DNA of 11,959 nucleotides from an uncultured Roseburia sp. (lineage in GTDB: Bacteria; Bacillota; Clostridia; Lachnospirales; Lachnospiraceae), in the NCBI GenBank assembly GCA_900548205.1, contig URJS01000076.1:1-11959 (forward strand), read 5' to 3'. Below are positions 1 through 4,637 of the stretch, piece after piece. Every line of letters begins with the position of its first letter. The first letter of the stretch is position 1. The notes beneath the pieces were generated by a model. It saw nothing but the letters and a program-made list of their open reading frames with translations, ran no database searches and was not told the origin of the DNA. A program made the position numbers and the translations under genes.

Positions 1-35
1 CCGAAGAAGAAGCTAACCCCAATATGGCCAGTTAA
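1..35 (+). CDS. possible 3' end of a gene cut by the window edge
   Basis: One plus-strand frame is open from the edge to a TAA at 33-35 and would give the acidic tail EEEANPNMAS. Acidic, polar C-termini of this kind are common, but ten codons are too few to establish coding. The other two plus-strand frames give less protein-like text. Nothing else is recognisable up to the convergent minus-strand gene that ends at 63. Confidence 0.25.
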   Translation, partial: EEEANPNMAS

Positions 36-62
36 TTATTATTCAATCTACTAGTAAGGATG

Positions 63-482
63 TTACATGTCTAGATCATCGTCATAATTTTTTTCTAGGC
101 AGGAATAGCGAAGCCATGATACATGAAGCGAAAAGAATGAAAGGGCTAGTCCTAAACCAATTACAATTAAAAGTGTAATAGAAGGAATAAGTAATGATAG
201 CAAAGTGGTAATTAAAATAGAAGATAAGCCAGAGAATAAAGCGACTACTATATATTTCGCAATGCGTACATTTAATAAAACAGATGTTATTAAAAATGTT
301 ATAATGCCAAGTACAAGTACAGTCGTTTTTGAGTGTGTTTTTTGATAGATAGGTGCTACTATCATAAATGAAAAAAGGATATTTTCGATTGTGATATAGG
401 TGTATCCTTTTTTACGGAAAACTAGGGCATCATCTTCAAAATCTTTTTGGTGAAGTGCATCAATAAAGTCTCTTTTGTTCAT
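63..482 (-). CDS. small multi-pass membrane protein, function unknown
   Basis: A 139-aa protein with a charged N-terminus (residues 1-26, beginning MNKRDFIDALHQKDFEDD) followed by about four hydrophobic segments near residues 33-46, 54-71, 76-98 and 99-118, and an acidic C-terminal tail (DDDLDM). The start is fixed by an AAGGAGG-type ribosome site just upstream of the ATG at 482. It is very AT-rich and sits beside the phage-like repressor in the same orientation, but it has its own candidate promoter (552-580) and is separated from the repressor by a terminator, so it is probably its own transcript. I do not recognise a family. Small membrane proteins beside repressors of mobile elements are often exclusion, immunity or host-interaction proteins; that is only a guess from context. 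Confidence 0.7.
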   Translation of the reverse strand: MNKRDFIDALHQKDFEDDALVFRKKGYTYITIENILFSFMIVAPIYQKTHSKTTVLVLGIITFLITSVLLNVRIAKYIVVALFSGLSSILITTLLSLLIPSITLLIVIGLGLALSFFSLHVSWLRYSCLEKNYDDDLDM

Positions 483-526
483 AACAAGCTCCTCCTTGCG
501 ATAAAGAATATTAATAATAGGTTTAA

Positions 527-545
527 ACCAATATGCAATATTGGT
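527..545. promoter_or_regulatory. perfect palindromic operator-like site
   Basis: ACCAATAT-GCA-ATATTGGT is a perfect inverted repeat with 8-bp arms and a 3-bp centre. It lies just downstream of the candidate -10 element (552-557) of the minus-strand membrane-protein gene, about where transcription would start, which is a typical place for a repressor to bind. It does not resemble the repeated motif found in the repressor/Cro spacer, so it may be read by a different regulator. Confidence 0.45.
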
Positions 546-551
546 AAATAG

Positions 552-580
552 ATAGTATCATAAATGTAGTTTGTTTACAA
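552..580 (-). promoter_or_regulatory. candidate sigma-A-type promoter for the membrane protein at 63-482
   Basis: Read on the minus strand, TTGTAA (575-580) and TACTAT (552-557) are separated by 17 bp. Each matches the consensus at four of six positions. The spacing is ideal and the element points at the gene starting at 482. Because the region is AT-rich, a chance match is possible. Confidence 0.4.
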
Positions 581-590
581 CGAAAATATG

Positions 591-620
591 AAAAAGAGGA
601 GACCTAAGGTTCCTCTTTTC
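591..620 (-). terminator. intrinsic terminator of the repressor gene
   Basis: AAGAGGA (594-600) pairs with TCCTCTT (611-617), and the inner ACC/GGT extends the stem. Read on the minus strand the hairpin is followed by TTTTT (591-595). The repressor's TAG stop (604-606) lies inside the hairpin, so the stem is shared between the coding end and the terminator. The plus-strand side is also T-rich, so it may act in both directions. Confidence 0.6.
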
Positions 621-954
621 TTTCTTTTATAAATTCTGCATATTCGATTATTTTGTTGATCTGCTCAGTGGGCATGTTAGAGACAATGCTGACAAGCTGT
701 TGAATTTTTGGGGAAATGGTAACAGAATATAAATTATTTGCAATTTTTTCGGAATCTTCCCATCCCATAAGATATGGAATGGAGCATTTTAAAACTTTTG
801 ATAATGGTTCTAGTATGGAAGTGGGGAGCTTTTCAATATCAGCACTTTCATATCGATAGATTGTAGCACGGGAAACACCTAATGCTTTTGCTACATCTTC
901 GGCGGAAAGTCCCATTTCTTTTCTACGGGATTTTATACGTTCATAAATTTCCAT
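604..954 (-). CDS. XRE-family (phage CI-like) transcriptional repressor
   Basis: A 116-aa protein with an N-terminal HTH_XRE domain at about residues 4-60. The helix-turn-helix reads SAEDVAKALGVSRATIYRYE, and the segment ends in the SIPYLMGWED text typical of phage-type repressors of Firmicutes. The C-terminal 50 residues are helical and short, with no LexA/S24 peptidase domain, so autocleavage is not expected. The start at 954 has an AAAGGTGG ribosome site. An extended -10 promoter (979-1007) precedes it, and an operator-like motif overlaps that -35, which suggests autoregulation. It is divergent from the Cro-like gene at 1133, giving the classic layout of a lysogeny or element-maintenance switch. 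It would keep the neighbouring element genes quiet. Confidence 0.85.
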   Translation of the reverse strand: MEIYERIKSRRKEMGLSAEDVAKALGVSRATIYRYESADIEKLPTSILEPLSKVLKCSIPYLMGWEDSEKIANNLYSVTISPKIQQLVSIVSNMPTEQINKIIEYAEFIKERKEEP

Positions 955-978
955 GTAAAATTACCACCTTTCGTATAA

Positions 979-1007
979 AATATAGCACAGGTGTATCAAA
1001 AACGCAA
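979..1007 (-). promoter_or_regulatory. candidate promoter of the CI-like repressor
   Basis: On the minus strand, TATATT (979-984) is preceded by TGC, giving an extended -10, and TTGCGT (1002-1007) lies 17 bp upstream. The -35 is imperfect, but the extended -10 compensates. The -35 lies within the operator-like copy at 994-1008. Confidence 0.5.
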
Positions 1008-1113
1008 CATATAAACAATAAAAGAAGAAAAAAGTATCAAAAATGAGAAAAATATATTGACATTAAAGCATGGTAGTGGTATTGTAAAAATATGAAAAGT
1101 CGCATTTTTGAGA
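994..1113. promoter_or_regulatory. operator region: three copies of a repressor-type motif
   Basis: A 15-bp motif close to T[AC]TCAAAAA[CT]GCGAC occurs at 994-1008 (TATCAAAAACGCAAC), 1035-1049 (TATCAAAAATGAGAA) and, on the minus strand, 1099-1113 (TCTCAAAAATGCGAC). The first overlaps the repressor's -35. The second sits just upstream of, and the third downstream from, the Cro-side promoter. Number, spacing and placement resemble the OR region of temperate phages. The protein that binds is inferred from position only. Confidence 0.55.
1057..1085 (+). promoter_or_regulatory. promoter of the Cro-like gene and downstream genes
   Basis: A perfect -35 TTGACA (1057-1062) is followed after 17 bp by TATTGT (1080-1085), which matches the -10 consensus at four positions. 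It is flanked by operator-like copies at 1035-1049 and 1099-1113. It probably drives the Cro-like gene and perhaps the small genes that follow. Confidence 0.6.
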
Positions 1114-1132
1114 TTTTGGAAAGGAGAAGAAA

Positions 1133-1336
1133 GTGTGTGATATAGGAAAATTAAAAGGAAAAATTATTGAAAATGGGCTGAATCAGGAAAAGCTTTCACG
1201 AAAAGTAGGAATGAATCGCAGTACATTGAATAGAAGATTGCAGGATGGAGAGACATTTACAATAGGAGAGGTTAATAAGATAGTAGAGGTGTTGAATTTG
1301 ACAAAAGAAGAGGCTATGGCAATTTTTTTTGTCTAA
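1133..1336 (+). CDS. Cro-like small HTH regulator (DUF739-type)
   Basis: A 67-aa protein made almost entirely of one helix-turn-helix domain: KLKGKIIENGLNQEKLSRKV followed by GMNRSTLNRRL as the recognition region, then FTIGEVNKIVEVLNLTKEEA. The pattern matches the DUF739/Cro-like group common in Firmicutes phages and integrative elements. The start is GTG at 1133 with an AAGGAG ribosome site at 1121-1126. It is divergent from the CI-like repressor and is expected to bind the same operators with opposite preference, favouring element activation. Its 5' leader and its 3' end both carry an operator-like motif copy in opposite orientation. Confidence 0.8.
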   Translation: MCDIGKLKGKIIENGLNQEKLSRKVGMNRSTLNRRLQDGETFTIGEVNKIVEVLNLTKEEAMAIFFV

Positions 1337-1340
1337 GAAG

Positions 1341-1355
1341 TCTCATAAATGCGAC
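1341..1355 (+). promoter_or_regulatory. fourth operator-like motif, downstream of the Cro-like gene
   Basis: TCTCATAAATGCGAC repeats the operator motif of the upstream spacer. Extended by two bases at its right end, it is a 16/17 inverted match to 1097-1113, so the Cro-like gene is flanked by an inverted pair. It lies between that gene and the 66-aa gene at 1412, where a bound repressor could block the start of the next transcript or loop with the upstream sites. Confidence 0.45.
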
Positions 1356-1411
1356 TTCATTAAAAAATAAAAGATAAGATAGATTATAAGGATGGGGGAA
1401 AGGGAAGAAAA

Positions 1412-1612
1412 GTGAGAGATATAACGATTTCAGTAAGTGATGATGTTTACTACACATTACAGGCATATGCCTTATATTTAAGAAAGCAGGAGCAGGAATT
1501 GTATTCTAATACAGAGCGTGAGGCTTCGGATGATTGGATGGTAGAGGATGTGGTGATGCTTGGCATTAGAGATCGCATGGCGATCTTTCGTATGATGCAG
1601 GAGGTGGGGTGA
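1412..1612 (+). CDS. small protein, possibly ribbon-helix-helix-like
   Basis: A 66-aa protein starting with GTG at 1412 after the purine-rich stretch GGGGGAAAGGGAAG. It opens with a beta-strand-like RDITISVSDD, then a helix (VYYTLQAYALYLRKQEQEL), an acidic link, and a second helix (VEDVVMLGIRDRMAIFRMMQ). A strand followed by two helices fits the ribbon-helix-helix plan of small DNA-binding proteins, but the signature is weak and I do not recognise a family. It lies 75 bp after the Cro-like gene and is likely part of the same early operon. Confidence 0.6.
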   Translation: MRDITISVSDDVYYTLQAYALYLRKQEQELYSNTEREASDDWMVEDVVMLGIRDRMAIFRMMQEVG

Positions 1613-1616
1613 ATAA

Positions 1617-1802
1617 GTGGGAACGATTATCATTAAGAATATGACGACACTGACAGATTTTGCAGCGGTTATGCGGGTGGAATTGTATATGGCGCACGCA
1701 ATTGAATTGGTGGAAGAAGGAGGATTTTAGTTTGAAAAGGATAAGACGGTCGCAGGAAAGTGTGTGATTGCGATTATCGAAAGGATGGATAGTACTTTAT
1801 GA
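1617..1802 (+). pseudogene. small ORF interrupted by an in-frame TAG
   Basis: From GTG 1617 (ribosome site GGAGG at 1600-1604) a frame encodes 37 residues, MGTIIIKNMTTLTDFAAVMR and on to LVEEGGF, and stops at TAG 1728-1730. The same frame then continues for 23 more codons (FEKDKTVAGKCVIAIIERMD then STL) to a TGA at 1800-1802 that overlaps the ATG of the next gene in an ATGA junction. The text on both sides of the TAG looks like one protein of about 61 residues, and the coupled junction with the next gene fits a once-continuous ORF. Either the 37-aa product is the real gene, or a Tyr/Gln/Trp-type codon mutated to amber. No family is recognised. Confidence 0.5.
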
Positions 1803-2152
1803 ACACAATAATAGTAATGGTGATTGGAATGGCGGTCGTGTATATGATGACGAGCATGGAATGGACTGATTATTATAGGCGTAACAAACTGTCGGAGCAT
1901 GATGCGGGTCAGAAATATAAATGCACCATAAAAATTCACATGGCACATCAGCCGGATTTGTGTTTGGAATTGTATGCGGATGCTTCTTATGAAAGATTAT
2001 CGGATATTTTCCGGTCAGAGTACATGAAAAGACGCGGGAGATATTACATTTTCAGCTATCAGAATGTACGGTATATGATCGCGTACAGTGAAATTGCGAT
2101 GATAGAATTGACACGGCGCTGCAATTTCGTTCAGGAGGATGAAGCAGAGTGA
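1799..2152 (+). CDS. membrane-anchored small protein, unknown
   Basis: A 117-aa protein with a hydrophobic N-terminus (residues 2-18, NTIIVMVIGMAVVYMMT) that looks like a signal anchor, then a compact mixed domain around residues 40-105 (KYKCTIKIHMAHQPDLCLEL, RYYIFSYQNVRYMIAYSEIA) and an acidic end. The ATG overlaps the TGA of the preceding frame, consistent with translational coupling, and no separate strong ribosome site is visible, so the exact start is less certain. A later ATG at 1940 within the frame would give only the soluble part. I do not recognise the family; context is the accessory gene run after the Cro-like regulator. Confidence 0.6.
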   Translation: MNTIIVMVIGMAVVYMMTSMEWTDYYRRNKLSEHDAGQKYKCTIKIHMAHQPDLCLELYADASYERLSDIFRSEYMKRRGRYYIFSYQNVRYMIAYSEIAMIELTRRCNFVQEDEAE

Positions 2153-2187
2153 AGGGATGCAGATTGAAAAGGCGGTGAAGATAATCG

Positions 2188-3069
2188 ATGAAGTTTGATG
2201 ATATTAAGTTGGGTGAGGATGCATTTGGGCTTGGGGATGTAAGTGAGGATGCGTTTCAGTGTCTGGATGCGATAGAAAGTAATATCCGGCATATAAAGGA
2301 CAGATACATTGAGCTTGGATTTCATTTAAGACAGATGCGGGAGTGGATGTATTACATAGAAATGGGGTATTCGGATTTTTATGAATGCGTGGAGGCAAAT
2401 TTCCATCTGGATAAGTCGGCAGCATCCCGCTGTATCGGTGTCTGGGAGGAGTTTGCGGATCAGAGAGAAAAACGAGTTTTGGACGAATACGCGGGTTACT
2501 CCTATTCGCAGCTGGTGGAGATGCTTCCTTTAAAGAAAAGTCAGAGAAAGAAAGTAACCGTGGATATGTCCGTGGCGCAGATCAGGGCGTATAAGAAGTC
2601 TTTAAAAGTACCAAAGGACAAGCCGGAGAAAGAAACAGTTGCGACGTCGCAACAGAAAGAACAGGAAATACCGGAGGTATTGACAGAGGAAAAGGCAGTG
2701 CCGGAAACTGTGGCATCACAGCAGGAGGAAGTTGTGGAGCAGGAGGAGATACAGTCACCATTTCCGGATTTAAAGAACATGACAGAGCGTGAGGAGTTTG
2801 TAGACAGCTACAAGGATTGGAGAATCTGGTGCAAAAATGAACTGACGGAAGAAACGTTTTACCGTTATGATCTCCCGGATGGTGCAGCGATCGTGATAAA
2901 AAGTTATCTTTCCCATCCGTCATGGATGATCCAGGAAAGTGAGAGGACAGAGCTTTATCTTTTAACGCCGGGTTACCGTTATTTTGCAGACTGTAAACAG
3001 AACATGTCATATGTAAAAAATTACTTAAAGGATTTGAAGATGAAATCATCTGGTAGGAAAAAGAAATAA
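2188..3069 (+). CDS. putative element-maintenance DNA-binding protein
   Basis: A 293-aa protein in three parts. Residues 25-140 are helical, with DFYECVEANFHLDKSAASRC and then GVWEEF, an HTH-like stretch of the kind seen in clostridial plasmid and integrative-element proteins, followed by YSQLVEMLPL and VTVDMSVAQIRAYKKSL, reminiscent of ParB/RepB-type DNA-binding domains. Residues 145-192 are a Glu/Gln/Pro/Val-rich linker. Residues 198-283 form a second compact domain (DSYKDWRIWCKNELTEETFY, LLTPGYRYFADCKQNMSYVK). The tail is basic (GRKKK). The start at 2188 follows AAAGGCGGTG. The assignment to DNA binding is by remote resemblance only; replication, partition or regulation are all possible. 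Confidence 0.6.
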   Translation: MKFDDIKLGEDAFGLGDVSEDAFQCLDAIESNIRHIKDRYIELGFHLRQMREWMYYIEMGYSDFYECVEANFHLDKSAASRCIGVWEEFADQREKRVLDEYAGYSYSQLVEMLPLKKSQRKKVTVDMSVAQIRAYKKSLKVPKDKPEKETVATSQQKEQEIPEVLTEEKAVPETVASQQEEVVEQEEIQSPFPDLKNMTEREEFVDSYKDWRIWCKNELTEETFYRYDLPDGAAIVIKSYLSHPSWMIQESERTELYLLTPGYRYFADCKQNMSYVKNYLKDLKMKSSGRKKK

Positions 3070-3122
3070 ACGTGTCTGTCCCGGTGGAAGTATGACCGTA
3101 GCATCAAAGCAGGACAGATGAT

Positions 3123-3162
3123 CGGCTTGGAAACAAGCTGTACTGGTTTGGAAACGAACTGG
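3123..3162 (+). ncRNA. tandem GNRA-tetraloop hairpins, possible structured RNA
   Basis: As plus-strand RNA, CGGCTTG-GAAA-CAAGCTG (3123-3140) forms a seven-pair stem with one G-U pair, and CTGGTTTG-GAAA-CGAACTGG (3143-3162) forms an eight-pair stem with three G-U pairs. Both are capped by GAAA, a stable GNRA tetraloop. The G-U pairs and GNRA loops exist only in the plus-strand transcript, which argues that RNA rather than DNA structure is kept. It could be part of the 3' untranslated region of the 293-aa gene or a separate small RNA. No known RNA family is recognised. Confidence 0.35.
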
Positions 3163-3203
3163 AAAAAAAGAAAAAGGACTTTGTGGCGGCAACCACAAAG
3201 CCC
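3163..3203 (-). terminator. intrinsic terminator for minus-strand transcription
   Basis: GGACTTTGTGG (3176-3186) pairs with CCACAAAGCCC (3193-3203) around a 6-nt loop, with one mismatch or wobble near the base. On the minus strand it is followed by a T-rich run (complement of 3163-3175, A-rich on the plus strand). It would end the transcript of the 262-aa minus-strand gene about 200 nt after its stop codon. The plus-strand side lacks a T run. Confidence 0.6.
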
Positions 3204-3218
3204 TGCGGAAACATTCTG

Positions 3219-3264
3219 TATAGAAATGCCCCAAACAATAGATTTATCTTAAGGCATTTCTATA
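3219..3264. repeat. 12-bp perfect inverted repeat
   Basis: TATAGAAATGCC (3219-3230) and GGCATTTCTATA (3253-3264) are perfectly complementary around a 22-nt AT-rich loop. Neither side is followed by a T run, so it is not an intrinsic terminator. The arm length and spacing would suit a protein-binding site or a cruciform, for example near a nicking or recombination site, but no relaxase or recombinase gene is present to support that. Confidence 0.45.
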
Positions 3265-3387
3265 AAAAGTTCAATCAGAACTTGTGTTTTCCATTTTTGA
3301 GCACATTGACAACTGAATGAAATCGGACGGGAGGAGGTGTGAAAATCAGAACCTTCAGAAAGACCCATGGACGGGAATAAAACGTAA

Positions 3388-3424
3388 CGATTTTTAGGGA
3401 CTATTTGTCCCTTATAAGCGCAGG
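3388..3424 (-). repeat. left copy of inverted repeat flanking the divergent gene pair
   Basis: The reverse complement of 3402-3424 matches 4574-4596 at 21 of 23 positions. Resemblance continues outward to 3388 (shared CC-AAAAAT-G text) after an 8-nt length difference. The copy covers the last codons and stop of the 262-aa gene and contains a small hairpin AGGGAC-TATTT-GTCCCT (3396-3412). Confidence 0.65.
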
Positions 3425-4189
3425 AGAAGAAGCTTTTTCGTTTTGTAATAAGTCAAGAAAAGAAAGCTTGCTCTCAAAGACTAAGCGACCAATTTCGTAG
3501 ATAGTGCCGATTGATTTATTTTCTGGTGTCTCGATAATGTGTCCGCATTTAGTGTGACGAAAAGAGATGCCATCAAAGTAAATTTCTTTATAAAAGCTAG
3601 AACAATCATAGAGATATTCTGGGTAGAAAATGGCAGTGGTATCTAGGATGCCGCTTGTAGAGGAATGATAACCATTTTTAATAAATAAAAGATTAAATTG
3701 CGGATATAGGAAACCTCCCCAGTGATTGCGTTCATCTGAAATAAATGGATTATTTACGGAATATCCGATATTGCTTAATGACCGAATAAGGCGTTCTCGT
3801 TCCCACGGTCTGGAAATAGTTGGATGGTGTGCAATATCAAAAGCAATGGAATTATTTGTTTTGCTAGTAATTAAGTTGCAGGTAGAAAGTATACCGCACT
3901 TAGGGCATTTGATGCGGTTGTTTAGGAGTATTGGAAAGTATGAATATGAGGAATTTCCTTTTATGGGATACTGGAGAATATAATGCTGCTCATCTAGTGC
4001 AAGAATACGCAAAATTTTATTTATTGCATTTAAGCGTAACATGTTTGGGTTTTGAACGTTTGCTGGGTAGGAGTACGACAAAATATCTTTGATAAAAGAA
4101 AGATAAGAATTGTGGATTTCGTATAATTCATTTTTTGAAGATTGTGTTTTCTTAGAATGTGTGCGGGAGAGAAGATCTTTAAAAAGCAT
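3401..4189 (-). CDS. uncharacterised cargo protein, DUF6710-like
   Basis: A 262-aa soluble protein with a helical N-terminal part (residues 20-65), LQYPIKGNSSYSYFPILLNN, a CPKC motif at 95-98 with further cysteines at 104 and 215 (KCGH), and a C-terminal part WGGFLYPQFNLLFIKNGYHS, YKEIYFDGISFRH and GTIYEIGRLVFE. The order of the late motifs resembles, from memory, the uncharacterised clostridial family DUF6710. CPKC plus KCGH could bind one zinc ion. The start at 4189 has an AAGGAG site, and a near-consensus promoter lies upstream (4258-4286). It is opposite in direction to all neighbours, more AT-rich than the pilus genes, and bracketed by an inverted repeat, all of which suggest a separately acquired cargo gene. 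Role unknown; accessory or defence-type functions are speculative. Confidence 0.65.
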   Translation of the reverse strand: MLFKDLLSRTHSKKTQSSKNELYEIHNSYLSFIKDILSYSYPANVQNPNMLRLNAINKILRILALDEQHYILQYPIKGNSSYSYFPILLNNRIKCPKCGILSTCNLITSKTNNSIAFDIAHHPTISRPWERERLIRSLSNIGYSVNNPFISDERNHWGGFLYPQFNLLFIKNGYHSSTSGILDTTAIFYPEYLYDCSSFYKEIYFDGISFRHTKCGHIIETPENKSIGTIYEIGRLVFESKLSFLDLLQNEKASSPALIRDK

Positions 4190-4218
4190 AGGAACTCCTT
4201 TCTGAAAGAGGGTGAAAT

Positions 4219-4554
4219 ATGGTAATCATTTTTATTGTGATGTTGGTATACATAGTAATTTTACAAAAAAGAATAAAGCATGTCAATCGGCATGAGGAAA
4301 AGAGACAAAGAAGTAGGGTAATTTTGTATGAGACGGGAAGAAAATTACTGGAAATTGAAATTGGATGTATCGAAAAAGGAAAGAAAAGTGAAAGGGATGT
4401 GCTTTTACAGCTTGAGATAGTAAAGTATATCAAAGATTATTTACTTAAGGCTATGAGAGATGGAAATTTTGATGAGTGGGGAAAAGATGCAATGCATGGC
4501 TATGTGGTGCAGGAATACCCGGAAATATTTGAGGTCTTTGAAAAAGAGCGATAG
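4219..4554 (+). CDS. small membrane-anchored protein, unknown
   Basis: A 111-aa protein with one N-terminal hydrophobic segment (residues 2-15, VIIFIVMLVYIVIL) followed by a strongly basic stretch (QKRIKHVNRHEEKRQRSR), giving an inside-facing soluble domain, then helices rich in charged residues and ending in PEIFEVFEKER. The ATG at 4219 follows GAGGGTGAAAT. Its start is only 29 bp from the divergent 262-aa gene, whose promoter lies within the first codons of this gene, so the two transcripts would interfere. It could be the first gene of the pilus operon or a partner of the 262-aa gene. No family is recognised. Confidence 0.6.
   Translation: MVIIFIVMLVYIVILQKRIKHVNRHEEKRQRSRVILYETGRKLLEIEIGCIEKGKKSERDVLLQLEIVKYIKDYLLKAMRDGNFDEWGKDAMHGYVVQEYPEIFEVFEKER
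4258..4286 (-). promoter_or_regulatory. strong promoter for the 262-aa cargo gene
   Basis: On the minus strand, TTGACA (4281-4286, perfect) and TAAAAT (4258-4263, five of six) are separated by 17 bp. Transcription would start near 4250, leaving a leader of about 60 nt before the ATG at 4189. It is the best promoter match in the window and lies within the 5' coding part of the plus-strand 111-aa gene. Confidence 0.6.
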
Positions 4555-4573
4555 TGAGAGTAGCTTTTAAAAG

Positions 4574-4618
4574 CCTGCGTTTATAAGGGATAAATAACAA
4601 ATTTATTCCGAAAAATTG
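4574..4618 (+). repeat. right copy of inverted repeat flanking the divergent gene pair
   Basis: It matches the reverse complement of 3388-3424 (21 of 23 in the core 4574-4596). In the frame corresponding to the left copy it reads PAFIRDK-stop, against PALIRDK-stop at the end of the 262-aa gene, but a TAA at 4568-4570 precedes it, so here it is not part of a gene. It also forms a 9-bp hairpin (4587-4595 with 4601-4609, one G-U pair) just ahead of the pilin gene. Confidence 0.65.
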
Positions 4619-4637
4619 GGAAAGGAGGGAAAGTCCA

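Larger units (their letters stand above)
3070..3400. other. gene-free stretch with several hairpins
   Basis: This 331-bp interval between convergent genes contains no convincing CDS. It holds an inverted pair TCTGTCC/GGACAGA (3075-3081, 3112-3118), two consecutive GAAA-loop hairpins (3123-3162), a minus-strand terminator (3163-3203), a 12-bp perfect inverted repeat with a 22-nt loop (3219-3264), and a small hairpin AAGTTC/GAACTT (3267-3283). The rest shows nothing I can name except a TTGACA at 3306 that lacks a matching -10. Confidence 0.6.

Noticed and set aside
1799..1948. Minus-strand 73-aa His-rich frame at 1727-1948
   Set aside because: It is the shadow of the plus-strand 117-aa gene, with histidines arising from complementary ATG/GTG-rich codons.
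2582..3049. Minus-strand 155-aa frame opposite the 293-aa gene
   Set aside because: It mirrors a clear plus-strand gene, is Ser/Pro/Leu-rich without domain features, and has no ribosome site.
3267..3283. Small hairpin AAGTTC-AATCA-GAACTT as a plus-strand terminator of the 293-aa gene
   Set aside because: A 6-bp AT-rich stem followed by GTGTTTTCC is too weak to call; no clear plus-strand terminator was found in this interval.
3306..3335. Perfect TTGACA at 3306-3311 as a promoter
   Set aside because: The sequence at the right distance is GGGAGG, with no plausible -10, and no convincing gene follows on that strand.
3339..3380. Thirteen-codon GTG frame (MKIRTFRKTHGRE) next to a GGAGGAG sequence, possible start of a gene broken by the cargo cassette
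   Set aside because: The ribosome site is too close to the GTG, the frame is very short, and no continuation is recognisable beyond the cassette. A truncated gene cannot be shown.
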